From Amycolatopsis lexingtonensis (GTDB taxonomy: Bacteria > Actinomycetota > Actinomycetes > Mycobacteriales > Pseudonocardiaceae), in assembly GCF_014873755.1 (NCBI RefSeq), contig NZ_JADBEG010000001.1, forward strand, positions 3,412,501 to 3,476,500: a stretch of DNA of 64,000 nucleotides, read 5' to 3'. Under the pieces are notes generated by a model. The model saw only the letters and a program-made list of their open reading frames with translations. It was not told the DNA's origin and searched no databases. Positions 42,821 to 51,715 of the stretch are shown here, piece after piece. The first letter of the stretch is position 1, and the number at the start of each line of letters is the position of its first letter. Made by a program: the position numbers and the translations under genes.

Positions 42821-44385
42821 GAGCCGATTCCTTCCTTCGCGGTGGCCCGGGCCCGCAGCCGGGCGGCGACTTCGAGCGCGTCGCCTTCGGGCGCGGTGGA
42901 CTTGCGTTCCGGCTTGGCCGCCAAGAGGTAGACCAGCCCGACCGCGGACACGACGAGGAACCCGATCAGCGCGATCCACCGGTCGACGAACGGGGTGTCG
43001 GCGTCCCCGGTGGGCGCGGCGAGCAGCACCATCGCGAGCACGCCGTAGACCAGCGCGGCGATGTTGACGACCAGCCCGTAGCGGCCCAGCGACCAGGCAC
43101 CGGCCGGGCGCCAGCCGCGCAAGCGCATGCGCAACGCGGCCAGCACGACCAGCTGGAAGGCCGCGTACCCGGCGAGCACCTGGAACGCGGCGATCCGCAC
43201 CAGCGAGTCCGGCGAGAAGTAGACGAACACGAAGATCAGCACCGGCACGACGTTCACCGCGAGCAGCGCGTTGACCGGCACCCGGTGCCGCCGCGAGACC
43301 TGGGAGAACACGCGTGAGCCGGGGAACATGTCGTCGCGGGCGAAGGAGAAGACGATCCGGCTCGCCGCGGCCTGCTGGCTCAGCACCCCGGCGATGAACG
43401 ACGTCAGGGTGACCACCAGGACGAGCTTCGTGCCCACGGTGCCGATCGAGTTCTGCAGGATGGCCGGGATCGGGTTGGTGTCCGCACCGGACACGATCGC
43501 GGTCAGGTCGGGCGCGGCGAGCGCGTACCCCGCGAAGGCCAGGATCGCGGCGAGCCCGCCGACGACGACCGTCAGCTGCATGGCCCGCGGGATGCTGCGC
43601 GCGGGGTTCGGGACCTCTTCGGCGACCTCGCCGCACGCCTCGAACCCGTAGTAGAGGAACAGGCCGACGAGTGAGGCGGCCATGAACGCCCCGAAGTAGC
43701 CGCCGGCGCCGCCGGTGCCCATCCCGTCGAAGAAGACGGACACCGGGTTGTGGCGCTGGAACACCAGCAGGTAGAGGCCGACCAGGACGATGCCGATGAG
43801 CTCGGCGGCCAGGCCGATCTTGGAGATCAGCGCCAGCACCCGGGTGCCGAAGGCGTTGCACACCAGGCAGAACGCGGTCACGGCGAGCGCGATCACCAGC
43901 CGCTGCCCGGGGGTCGAGCTGACGCCCGGCTGGGCTGCGGTGCCCCCGAAGAGGCTGGCCACGAAGTCCGAGCTGAACAGCGCGGTGCTCGTGATGCCGA
44001 TGGTGATGCAGCTGATGTAGGTCCAGGCGGTGAACCAGGCGTACCGGCCGTTCCACAGCCGGCGCGACCACTGGTAGAGGCCGCCGGCCAGCGGGAACTG
44101 CGAGACGACCTCACCGAAGACCAAGGCGACCAGCAGCTGGCCGACGCCGATGACCACGATCCAGAAGATCGACGGCGGGCCGGCGGTCGAGAGACCGATC
44201 GCGAACAGGGACACCACGCCGACCAGCGGCGAAAGGTAGACGAAGCCGAGGGCGAAGTTGCCCCACAGGCTGACTTTGCGGTCGAAGCGCTGCTCGTAAC
44301 CCAGCGCGGCCAGCAGTTCCGCGTCCTCCGCCGACGACGCGGGCGCGGCCGTGGCGGGTGCGGCTGCTTTTTCCGGTGCTGCCAT
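42817..44385 (-). CDS. APC-superfamily amino acid / amine permease
   Basis: This encodes 522 residues with about twelve membrane segments. The N-terminal cytoplasmic tail is Ala-rich. The family signatures are SLWGNFALGFVYLSPLVGV, FGEVVSQFPLAGGLYQWSRR, YYGFEACGEVAEEVPNPARS and RIVFSFARDDMFPGSRVFSQ. These resemble the GABA/choline/amine permeases (AAT/ACT group). It probably imports the compound metabolised by the surrounding enzymes, hinting at an amino acid, amine or related nitrogen source. Confidence 0.92.
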   Translation of the reverse strand: MAAPEKAAAPATAAPASSAEDAELLAALGYEQRFDRKVSLWGNFALGFVYLSPLVGVVSLFAIGLSTAGPPSIFWIVVIGVGQLLVALVFGEVVSQFPLAGGLYQWSRRLWNGRYAWFTAWTYISCITIGITSTALFSSDFVASLFGGTAAQPGVSSTPGQRLVIALAVTAFCLVCNAFGTRVLALISKIGLAAELIGIVLVGLYLLVFQRHNPVSVFFDGMGTGGAGGYFGAFMAASLVGLFLYYGFEACGEVAEEVPNPARSIPRAMQLTVVVGGLAAILAFAGYALAAPDLTAIVSGADTNPIPAILQNSIGTVGTKLVLVVTLTSFIAGVLSQQAAASRIVFSFARDDMFPGSRVFSQVSRRHRVPVNALLAVNVVPVLIFVFVYFSPDSLVRIAAFQVLAGYAAFQLVVLAALRMRLRGWRPAGAWSLGRYGLVVNIAALVYGVLAMVLLAAPTGDADTPFVDRWIALIGFLVVSAVGLVYLLAAKPERKSTAPEGDALEVAARLRARATAKEGIGS

Positions 44386-44433
44386 GACGACCTCCGTCGG
44401 TCGAGGCGGGAAGGGGGAGTTCCGGAGCGCCGC

Positions 44434-45759
44434 TCAGGCGCGGCCGAAGGAGTGCTCGGTCCAGTCGAGCCGGGCCGAGCCGAAGCGGGCGGTGCGGACG
44501 TCGCCCGAGCGGGCGTGTCCCTCGAAGTTCTCCAGGCGCGACGCGCGGCCGCAGATCTCGCCCAGCTCCGCGCTGGAGCGAACGTCCTGGATCTCTTGGT
44601 AGGTAACGGTTTTGAGGTACTTGCCGACCCAGAGCCCGCCGGTGTAGCGGGCCGCGCCCAGGGTGGGCAGGACGTGGTTGGTCCCGATCACCTTGTCCCC
44701 GTAGGCGACGCAGGTCTTGTCGCCGAGGAAGAGCGCGCCGTAGTTGCGCATGCGGTCCAGCGCGAGCCGCGGCCGGTCGGTGAGGATCTGGACGTGCTCG
44801 CTCGCGTAGTCGTCGGCGAGCTCGTAGGCCGCGGTGAGGTCCGGGACGACGACGACCTCGCCGTGGTCGCGCCAGGCCCGCCCGGCCACCTCGCCGGTCG
44901 GCAGGCCGGGCAGCAGTTCCTCGACGTACTCGATGGTGCGCCGGGCCACCTCCGCCGACGTCGTGATCAGCACCGCCGGGGAGTCCGGACCGTGCTCGGC
45001 CTGCGAGAGCAGGTCGGTCGCCACGGTGAACGGGTCGGCGGTGTCGTCGGCGACGATGAGGACCTCGGTGGGGCCGGCGAACAGGTCGATGCCGACCTCG
45101 CCGAAGAGCTGCCGCTTGGCCTCGGCGACGTAGGCGTTGCCCGGTCCGGCGAGCATTTCGACCGCGGCGACCGTCTTGGTGCCCAAGGCCAGCGCGGCGA
45201 CAGCCTGGACGCCGCCCAGCACGTAGATCTCGTCCGCGCCGGCGAGGTGCATGGCCGCGACGCTGATCGGCGGCGGCCCGCCGCGGTCCGGCGGCGTGGT
45301 GGCGGCGACCCGCTCGACGCCGGCGACCTTGGCGGTCACCACGGTCATGTGCGCCGACGCGGTCAGCGGGTACCGGCCACCCGGGACGTACGCGCCGACG
45401 GCACCGATCGGGATGTTGCGCTGTCCCAAGTAGACACCGGGCAGCGTCTCGACCTCGAAGTCGGTGAGCGAGTCCCGCTGGGCCTGGGCGAACCCGCGCA
45501 CCTGGCGCTGCACGAACCGCAGGTCGTCCAGCACGGTTTCCGGTACCGAAGCCAGGACGGCGGCGATCTCGGCCGGCCCGAGCCGGTAGGAGTCCGGGCT
45601 CCACGAGTCGAACTTCTCCGACCAGCGCCGGACCGCGGCGTCGCCGTTGGCGCGGACGTCCGCGATGATCTCGGCGACCGTGTCGGCGATTTCCGGGCGG
45701 CCGGCGCGCGGTGCCGCGGCCACCACGGGCTTCTTCACGATCATGGACGATGTGGACAC
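44434..45759 (-). CDS. Histidinol-dehydrogenase-like NAD-dependent diol dehydrogenase
   Basis: This encodes 441 residues from the GTG at 45759, which has AAGGAG six bases upstream; an ATG at 45744 is internal. HisD-fold motifs are GAYVPGGRYPLTASAHMTVV, EMLAGPGNAYVAEAKRQLFG, LSQAEHGPDSPAVL and ADDYASEHVQIL, so the zinc-binding Gln/His/Asp/His set looks present. No other histidine-biosynthesis gene is near. It is the first gene of a five-gene operon with a permease. A catabolic role like sulfopropanediol dehydrogenase (HpsN) is more likely than histidine synthesis. Confidence 0.9.
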   Translation of the reverse strand: MSTSSMIVKKPVVAAAPRAGRPEIADTVAEIIADVRANGDAAVRRWSEKFDSWSPDSYRLGPAEIAAVLASVPETVLDDLRFVQRQVRGFAQAQRDSLTDFEVETLPGVYLGQRNIPIGAVGAYVPGGRYPLTASAHMTVVTAKVAGVERVAATTPPDRGGPPPISVAAMHLAGADEIYVLGGVQAVAALALGTKTVAAVEMLAGPGNAYVAEAKRQLFGEVGIDLFAGPTEVLIVADDTADPFTVATDLLSQAEHGPDSPAVLITTSAEVARRTIEYVEELLPGLPTGEVAGRAWRDHGEVVVVPDLTAAYELADDYASEHVQILTDRPRLALDRMRNYGALFLGDKTCVAYGDKVIGTNHVLPTLGAARYTGGLWVGKYLKTVTYQEIQDVRSSAELGEICGRASRLENFEGHARSGDVRTARFGSARLDWTEHSFGRA

Positions 45760-45884
45760 TCCGCACTCCTTGCCGTTACGCGAATCCCGGTGGGCTTGAC
45801 CGTGAATTCTGGGGAAGGCGTGACCCCCGCGACAGACACAAGCCGTGCCACCCCGGGGTCCGGAGTTGCACACACTGGACGGGA

Positions 45885-47471
45885 TCAGCGGCGGCGCGCC
45901 CGCCGGTCGAGCAGGTCGTGCCCGCGGACGGCGAGCTGCAGCCGGTGCTGGACTTCGACGTCCGCGAGGTCGAAGCCGAGGACGGCGGTGAGCCGGTCGA
46001 GCCGGTGGTAGAGCGTCCGCCGTTGCACGAACAGCTCTTCCGCGGCACGTGCCTTGTTGCCGCCGCACCGGAGGAAGACGCGCAGCGTGGGCAGCAACGG
46101 GTTCGAGGCGGTCGCGTCGTGCTCCAGCAGCGGGCCCAGCTCGTCCTCGACGTACCGCGACAGCTCCGGGCCTTCCGCGAGCGCCACCAGGAGCCGCAGG
46201 GCCCCGAGTTCGTCGAACCGCAGGAGCTGCCCGGACTGCCCGTCGGCCGCCGACGCGGCGCTGCGGCTCTGGCGGATCGCGGCGGGCAGTGCGGCGGGGG
46301 CGACGATCCGGCTGACCCCGCCGCGCAAGTCGTGCTTCGCCAGCAGCGCGAGCAGGTCGGTGTCCCCCGCGCCGGGCGGCAGCCCGACCACCGCGAGGTC
46401 GAGATCGCCGAGGTCGCCGACGATCGCGGGGTGACCGGCTTCGCGCAGGACCAGCGCGAGGTCGGCGTCGGCCGCGCGCCGGGCGACCACGGCGATCAGG
46501 TCGCGGTGGCGCAGGTCCTGGCCCAGCGCCAGCGCCCGGTCGAGGAACTTCTCCCCCGGGATGTCGCCGAGCTGGAGCCGGTTGAGCAGCGCGCCCTGCC
46601 GCTGGGCCGCGCGGGCACCGCTTTCCCGTTCGCCCAGCAGCGTGATCGCGACCGCCGCGGCCGCGCGTTCGAGCGTCCCCAGTTCGACCGGGTGGGGCGG
46701 GACGGGACCGTGCAGCAGGTGCAGCCAGCCCCACGACTCCCCGCGCAGCACGACCGGGCGCCGGGCGCAGGCCGCGACGTCGCGGAACGACCCGGCCCGG
46801 GCCGTCGGAGCCGCGCGTCCCTCGCGCAAGACCGGTTGGTGCCGCTCGTGGATCGCCCGCGAATGAACGCCCCAACCGGCGACGACGTCATCCGCTTCGG
46901 GAGTGGCACCGGCGTAGGCGAGCATCCGGTGGGCGACGTCTTCGAGCACGACCGGGTGGCCGGTGCGGCGTGCGACCTCCTTGACCATCCCGACGTAGTC
47001 TTCGCCGGCCAGCAGCAGGTCCATGAACGCCTGACCCGTCGCCTCCTCGGCGATCAGGCGGCTCACCCGCAGTTCCACCAGGACTTCGTGGACCTGCGCC
47101 GAGGCTTCGGCGAACGGGATCTCGTCGCGCAGCCCGACGAGCGGCAGCCCGGCCGCCCGCGCCTCGTCGACGACCGCCGCCGGCATCGCCGAGAACATCC
47201 GCCCGGCCAGCTCGACGACGAGGACGGCCGCGCGCGCGTCGGCGATCCGCCGGACGAACGCCCGCTGGAGCTCGGCCGTCGCGCCCATGCCGAGCCCGGC
47301 CGTCAGCAGCATCTCCTGGCCGGAGAGGAAGCGGTGGATGTCCGGGATCTCGCCGGTGTGGACCCAGCGGACGGGCTGGTCGAGCCGGTCCTCGCCGGCG
47401 AGGACCGCCACCTCGGTCCGGCGGAAGACCTCGAGGTCGAGCGCCTCCCGGACGGTCAGGACATCGCCCAT
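45885..47471 (-). CDS. PucR-family transcriptional regulator
   Basis: This encodes 528 residues. The N-terminal PucR domain reads LTVREALDLEVFRRTEVAVLAG, RWVHTGEIPDIHRFLSGQEMLL and ELAGRMFSAMPAAVVDEARAAG. The central GGDEF-like region is degenerate. The C-terminal helix-turn-helix shows LRVFLRCGGNKARAAEELFVQRRTLYHRLDRL, as in the CdaR/PucR family, which typically controls purine, amino-acid or sugar-acid catabolism. It lies 125 bases upstream of the HisD-like operon on the same strand and probably activates it. The start at 47471 overlaps the GH3 gene end by 16 bases. Confidence 0.9.
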   Translation of the reverse strand: MGDVLTVREALDLEVFRRTEVAVLAGEDRLDQPVRWVHTGEIPDIHRFLSGQEMLLTAGLGMGATAELQRAFVRRIADARAAVLVVELAGRMFSAMPAAVVDEARAAGLPLVGLRDEIPFAEASAQVHEVLVELRVSRLIAEEATGQAFMDLLLAGEDYVGMVKEVARRTGHPVVLEDVAHRMLAYAGATPEADDVVAGWGVHSRAIHERHQPVLREGRAAPTARAGSFRDVAACARRPVVLRGESWGWLHLLHGPVPPHPVELGTLERAAAAVAITLLGERESGARAAQRQGALLNRLQLGDIPGEKFLDRALALGQDLRHRDLIAVVARRAADADLALVLREAGHPAIVGDLGDLDLAVVGLPPGAGDTDLLALLAKHDLRGGVSRIVAPAALPAAIRQSRSAASAADGQSGQLLRFDELGALRLLVALAEGPELSRYVEDELGPLLEHDATASNPLLPTLRVFLRCGGNKARAAEELFVQRRTLYHRLDRLTAVLGFDLADVEVQHRLQLAVRGHDLLDRRARRR

Positions 47472-48481
47472 CCCGCACGTCCTCGCTCGAAGGTTTCCGC
47501 CGTTTTCCGCACTCGCGCCGCGGCCTCGGTCAGCCGGGCCGCGAACGGGTCGTCGGTGCTCGCCCGGGCGGCGATGCGGCCGGCGAGCCCGGCGAGTTCC
47601 GGGCCGCCGGGCAGCAGGAGCAGGTCCGCGCCCGCGTCGAGGGCCGCCATGACGGTGCCGATCAAGGACCGTCCCCTGGTCGTGGCAGGCGTGTCGAGGT
47701 CGTCGCTGACGACGAGGCCGGCGAAGCCGAGTTCGCGCCGCAGCAGCCCGACGGTCGCCGCCGACGTCGAGGCGGGTTCGGCCGGGTCGATCGCGGGCAC
47801 CACCACCGGTCCGGTCATGACGGCCCGCACGCCGGCCGCCACCACCCGCCGGAAGGGTTCCAGGTTCGCCGGGACGGCCGCGTCCAGCGTCGTGTCGTGC
47901 AGCGCGGGATCGAGGACGAGTTCCGGGTGGCCGGGGAAGTGCTTCGCGACCGCGAGCACCCCGGCGCCCTGGACGCCGGTCACGAACGCGGCCGCGATGC
48001 GCCCGACCTCGGCGTGGCCGAAGGGCAGCGTCCGGCCGGTCAGCCACGGGTTCTCGCCGGAGAGGACGTCGAGCACGGGCGAGAGGAAGACGGTGACGCC
48101 CAGCGCGCGGGCGGCGCTCGCGACGGCGGCCGCGGCGGCGGCGATCTCCTCGTCGGGCAGCCCGCGCAGGACGTCGGCGGCCGGGAAGGCGGGCACCAGG
48201 TCGTGCAGCCGCGCGATGCCCCACGGCTCCTGGTCGACGGCGAACAGGAGCGGCTCCGCGGCGGCGCCGGCCAGTTCGGCGGTGAAAGCCTCGAAGTCCG
48301 CGGCCGACTCGGTGGCCCGGCGCTCGGGGGTCATCGCGCGGGCGACGTACTCGGCGCGGGTCTCCCCGATCAGGACCGCTCGTGTACCCCGTCCCACCAG
48401 GTCGCGAAGCCACGGTTCGGCCGTCAGCGCACCGGCGACGGGCAGCAGCACGGCATGCGCGTCACGCTCGAATTCGGTCAC
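47456..48481 (-). CDS. Glycoside hydrolase family 3 protein (NagZ-like)
   Basis: This encodes 341 residues from a GTG preceded by GGAGAGG. It is a single-domain GH3 barrel of the beta-N-acetylglucosaminidase type. LSPVLDVLSGENPWLTGRTL and AVAKHFPGHPELVLDPALHD fill the substrate region, and the nucleophile is in VVSDDLDTPA. The usual NagZ loop KHFPGHGxxxxDxH is altered: G is P and the His follows two residues late. There is no signal peptide, which fits a cytoplasmic sugar hydrolase. It overlaps the PucR gene, and a divergent LacI regulator with an operator suggests sugar-responsive control. Confidence 0.87.
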   Translation of the reverse strand: MTEFERDAHAVLLPVAGALTAEPWLRDLVGRGTRAVLIGETRAEYVARAMTPERRATESAADFEAFTAELAGAAAEPLLFAVDQEPWGIARLHDLVPAFPAADVLRGLPDEEIAAAAAAVASAARALGVTVFLSPVLDVLSGENPWLTGRTLPFGHAEVGRIAAAFVTGVQGAGVLAVAKHFPGHPELVLDPALHDTTLDAAVPANLEPFRRVVAAGVRAVMTGPVVVPAIDPAEPASTSAATVGLLRRELGFAGLVVSDDLDTPATTRGRSLIGTVMAALDAGADLLLLPGGPELAGLAGRIAARASTDDPFAARLTEAAARVRKTAETFERGRAGWAMS

Positions 48482-48509
48482 GTTCGACCTCTCCTCGACT
48501 CCGCTGAGT

Positions 48510-48529
48510 AGTTAGTGATACGATTAACT
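48510..48529. promoter_or_regulatory. LacI-type operator between GH3 and lacI genes
   Basis: AGTTAGTGATACGATTAACT is an imperfect palindrome with arms AGTTA and TAACT, lying in the 126-base gap between the divergent GH3 and LacI genes. It is one of the few AT-rich stretches there and has the length of LacI-family sites. Confidence 0.6.
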
Positions 48530-48607
48530 TTGCACAGAGGGTACGCGTCCAGGCAGCGCTGTCAAGCCGTCGCGTTCGGGCGGGAGCGGATCGAGGAGAC
48601 TTCGCCG

Positions 48608-49666
48608 ATGGTCACGATGAAGGACGTCGCCCGGGCCGCGGGGGTGTCGCAGGCCGCGGTGTCCTACGCCTACAACCGGCCGGAGAAGCTCTCGGCGGGG
48701 CAGCGCCGGGCCATCATGGAAACCGCCGCCCGCCTCGGGTACGCCGGTCCCAACGCCGTCGGCGCGAGCCTCCGCTCCGGCCGCAGCGGGGCGATCGGCG
48801 TGATGCTGATGGACACCCTCGAATACGCGTTCACCGACCCGTCCACCCGGTGTCTCCTGGAGGGCATCGTGCGGACGCGGCGCTTCGACGATCTGGCCCT
48901 CACCCTGCTGCCGCTCCCCCGCGGCGGCGAGCAGGCCGCGCTGCGCGGGCTGGTGGACGGCGTGATCGTGCACAGCCTGCCCGACGACCACCCCGCGCTG
49001 CTGACCCTGCGCTCGCGCGGCATCCCGATCGTCGTCGTCGACGCTCCCCGGCTACCCGGCGTCCCGCTCGTCGGCATCCCCGACCGGGCGGCCGCCCGGG
49101 AGCAGGTCGAGCACCTGCTCGGCCTGGGCCACCGCCGGCTCGGGATCATCGCGGACCGCCTGATCCCGGACGGCTTCCGCGGGCCGGCCGACGCGGCCCG
49201 GCGCGCGAGGTGCGCCGAACGCGTCGTGCGCGAGCGGATCACCGGCTACCAGGAGGCGTGCGAAGCCGCGGGCCTGGACTTCGATGCCGTTCCACTGGTG
49301 GAAGCCGGCGGGTTCGACCTCGCCGCGGGCGTCCCGGCGGCACTCGGCCTCTTGTCGGACAACGAGGTCACCGCGGTCGTGTCCACTTCGGACACGATGG
49401 CGATCGCGGTGCTGGAAGCCGCGCGGGAGCTGGATTTGCGCGTGCCGGAAGACCTGTCGGTCGTCGGGTTCGACGACGCTCCCGAAGCCGAACCCCACGG
49501 CCTGACCACCATCCGCCAGCCCATGGTCCACAAGGGACAGCTGGCGGCCGAGCTCCTCTTCGCCCTGCTGCGCGGCGATCCGCGGCCGGACGACGTCGAC
49601 CTGCCCACCGAGTTGGTGCGCCGCCGCACTTCGGGCCCGGCGCCGACGGGCACAGCTCGCGGCTAG
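48608..49666 (+). CDS. LacI-family transcriptional regulator
   Basis: This encodes 352 residues. The DNA-binding domain reads VTMKDVARAAGVSQAAVSYA, then YNRPEKLSAGQRRAIMETAARLGY. The periplasmic-binding-protein-like domain has GAIGVMLMDTLEYAF and the C-terminal LSVVGFDDAPEAEPHGLTTIRQP. GAGGAG precedes the ATG at 48608. It is divergent from the GH3-PucR pair, with a candidate operator between, and probably represses the GH3 gene until a sugar binds. It contains one GTCCACWNNGGAC copy (49381). Confidence 0.93.
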   Translation: MVTMKDVARAAGVSQAAVSYAYNRPEKLSAGQRRAIMETAARLGYAGPNAVGASLRSGRSGAIGVMLMDTLEYAFTDPSTRCLLEGIVRTRRFDDLALTLLPLPRGGEQAALRGLVDGVIVHSLPDDHPALLTLRSRGIPIVVVDAPRLPGVPLVGIPDRAAAREQVEHLLGLGHRRLGIIADRLIPDGFRGPADAARRARCAERVVRERITGYQEACEAAGLDFDAVPLVEAGGFDLAAGVPAALGLLSDNEVTAVVSTSDTMAIAVLEAARELDLRVPEDLSVVGFDDAPEAEPHGLTTIRQPMVHKGQLAAELLFALLRGDPRPDDVDLPTELVRRRTSGPAPTGTARG

Positions 49667-49676
49667 CGTCGCCGGC

Positions 49677-49866
49677 TCAGCGGGCGTTCCCGGTGTCACC
49701 GGTCAGAGCGCGTCCGACGATCGAGGCGTACAGGCGCACGGACCACCGCCGGGGCAGCAGGTACTTGCCCATGAGGTCGGCCGCGCGGTTGGCCGCGCCG
49801 GGGATGACGTGGGCACGTTTGCCGAGGTTCTCCAGCGCGGTCCGCGCCACTTCCGCGCTCCACGGC
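49677..49866 (-). pseudogene. C-terminal fragment of an SDR
   Basis: The minus strand encodes ARTALENLGKRAHVIPGAAN, then ADLMGKYLLPRRWSVRLYAS, the tail typical of SDRs of the DltE-like group (the part after the catalytic domain). The Rossmann N-terminus, Ser-Tyr-Lys residues and start codon are missing. At about 49860 it abuts an oppositely oriented SDR tail. This looks like a decayed gene at an old rearrangement junction. Confidence 0.6.
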
Positions 49867-50154
49867 GACGCCGTCGTCATGGCGGCGCACCCCGGCCCCG
49901 TCGCGACCGGTTTCTTCGACGGCACTTCGGCCACGATCCACTCGGTCGCCGACACACCGGCGACCGTCGCGGCCAGCACGCTCGACGACTACGCCCGGCG
50001 GCGCGCCGTGTCCTACCCGGGCCGGACCGCGATGCGGACCCTGAACCGGGCCTCGACCTGGGCCGCGCGCCTGCTGCCGCGCACCGCGGTCACCCGGGTG
50101 ACCGGCGCGATGAACCGCCGGCTGGGCATGCACGAGGTCGTCGACCTCGCCTGA
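49858..50154 (+). pseudogene. C-terminal fragment of a second SDR
   Basis: The plus strand encodes LHGDAVVMAAHPGPVATGFF, a recognisable SDR segment after the active site, then RRAVSYPGRTAMRTLNRAST, AARLLPRTAVTRVTGAMNRR and a stop. The cofactor-binding half is absent, and the fragment begins opposite the first SDR fragment, head to head. It is not a functional SDR. It differs from the minus-strand fragment, so the two derive from different genes. Confidence 0.6.
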
Positions 50155-50159
50155 CGCGG

Positions 50160-51578
50160 TCAGAGCTTGGGCTTACCCGGCTGGTAGAGCCAGGTCTGGA
50201 AGAACGAGCCGAGATCGCGGTTGGTCAGCCGCTCGACGAACTGGATGAACTGCTGCGTCGAAACGTTGCCGTACCGGTGGACCGCCGGCCACTGCGCGAG
50301 CAGGCGGAAGAAGTCGCGGTCGCCGATCTTCAAGCGCAGCGCCTGCAGTGTCATCGCGCCGCGGTTGTAGACCAGGTCGTCGAAGATGTGATCACGTCCG
50401 GGGTCGGCGACTTCGCCGGTCCAGTCCTTCTCCCCCGCGTAGACCTTCGCGAAGGTCTGCTGCACGGGGACGTTGTTGAACTTCTCCTGGTAGAGCCACT
50501 CCGAGTAGGTCGCGAAGCCTTCGTTGAGCCAGATGTCGGACCAGTGCACCGGGGTGAGGCTGTCGCCGAACCACTGGTGGCCGAGTTCGTGGGCGAGCAG
50601 GTCGCCGTCGAAGTCGCTGGTGCGGTGGTCGTAGACCGGCCGGCTCTGCGTCTCTAGGGCGTAGCCGACCCCGACATCGGCGAGGATGCCGCCGGTCGAG
50701 TCGAACGGGTACGGCCCGTACACCGAGGATTCCCATTGGGTGATCTGCGCGGTGGTCCGGTTGAAAACCTGGCCCTGACCGGGCTTGGTGTCGATCGACT
50801 TGCCGATCGCGGTGATGTTCGGCAGGCCGTCGGCCGTCGCGCCGCGGGTGACGTCGTAGTCGCCGATCGCGAGCATGCTCAGCTCGCTGGCCATCGGCCG
50901 GTTCATGGTCCAGCGGAACGTCGTTTGGTTGCCGCGCGTGGTGGTGGGCCCGGGTTCGCCGTTGGCCAGCACGGTGAGTCCGGCCGGCACGGTGATCGTC
51001 TGGGTGTAGGTCGCTTTGTCGTCGGGCGTGTCGTTGACCGGGTAGTAGGTCGCCGCGCCGATCGGCTGGTTGAGCGCGACCGCACCGTCCTTGGTGGCGA
51101 CCCAGCCGGAGACGCCCAGCGCGGGGTCGTCGATCTTCTCCGGCACACCGGCGTAGGTCACCGAGACGGTGAACTCGCTGCCCTTCCGCAGCCCGCCCGG
51201 CGGGGTGATCACCAGCTCCTGGGCACCGCTGCGGGTGTAGCCGGCGTTCCGGCCGTTCACCGAGAGCTTGCTGATCGCCAGCGGTCCCTGGAAATCCAGG
51301 TCGAAGCGAGAAAGGTCCTGGGTGGCCGTGGCGAGGATCGTCGTGGTCGCGTCGATCGCCCCGGTTCCGGGGCTGAACCCCAGTCGGATGTCGTAGTGGC
51401 CGACGTCGTAGCCGCCGTTGCCCATGTCGGGGAAGTACGGATCCCCGGCACCGGGCGCACCTGGGGAGTATCGCGGGGCCGACGCCGCAGCCGCCGGGTT
51501 CGTCGCGGCCAGCAGACCGGCGGCCAGTGCACAAGAGACGATCAGCAAATGACGACGATTGCGCTCGGCGCCTGGCAT
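50160..51578 (-). CDS. Secreted M1-family zinc metallopeptidase
   Basis: This encodes 472 residues. An N-terminal signal sequence (RRHLLIVSCALAAGLLAATN, then AAAASAP) predicts export. The aminopeptidase-N-type N-domain follows, then the gluzincin motif H330-E-L-G-H334 and E353 (LNEGF), which bind zinc. A conserved Tyr (YNRGAM region) lies downstream. It ends soon after the catalytic domain, lacking the large C-terminal helical domain of PepN. The likely role is extracellular peptide or protein breakdown. It is preceded by GGAGGA and has its own upstream region. Confidence 0.92.
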   Translation of the reverse strand: MPGAERNRRHLLIVSCALAAGLLAATNPAAAASAPRYSPGAPGAGDPYFPDMGNGGYDVGHYDIRLGFSPGTGAIDATTTILATATQDLSRFDLDFQGPLAISKLSVNGRNAGYTRSGAQELVITPPGGLRKGSEFTVSVTYAGVPEKIDDPALGVSGWVATKDGAVALNQPIGAATYYPVNDTPDDKATYTQTITVPAGLTVLANGEPGPTTTRGNQTTFRWTMNRPMASELSMLAIGDYDVTRGATADGLPNITAIGKSIDTKPGQGQVFNRTTAQITQWESSVYGPYPFDSTGGILADVGVGYALETQSRPVYDHRTSDFDGDLLAHELGHQWFGDSLTPVHWSDIWLNEGFATYSEWLYQEKFNNVPVQQTFAKVYAGEKDWTGEVADPGRDHIFDDLVYNRGAMTLQALRLKIGDRDFFRLLAQWPAVHRYGNVSTQQFIQFVERLTNRDLGSFFQTWLYQPGKPKL

Positions 51579-51715
51579 CGGTCCTCCTCGGCAATCATCG
51601 ACGCTGAAGAGTAGGTCGCATCCAGCACGCGGATCAACCCCGATGTGGCGGCCCGGAGTCCGGTTCGGGCGGTTCGTAACCGGTCGTCTTCATTGGACTC
51701 TCGGCCGCCGGCGGG

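Noticed and set aside
44434..45759. Histidine biosynthesis hisD
   Set aside because: No other his gene is near and the operon contains a permease and catabolic enzymes, so biosynthetic assignment is not supported.
45760..45884. Possible small ORF or RNA between the HisD-like and PucR genes
   Set aside because: The 125-base gap shows no stable fold or coding signal; it is just the upstream region of the HisD-like operon.
49858..50154. Possible small independent SDR gene
   Set aside because: No cofactor motif, catalytic residues, ribosome site or start; it is only a C-terminal tail.
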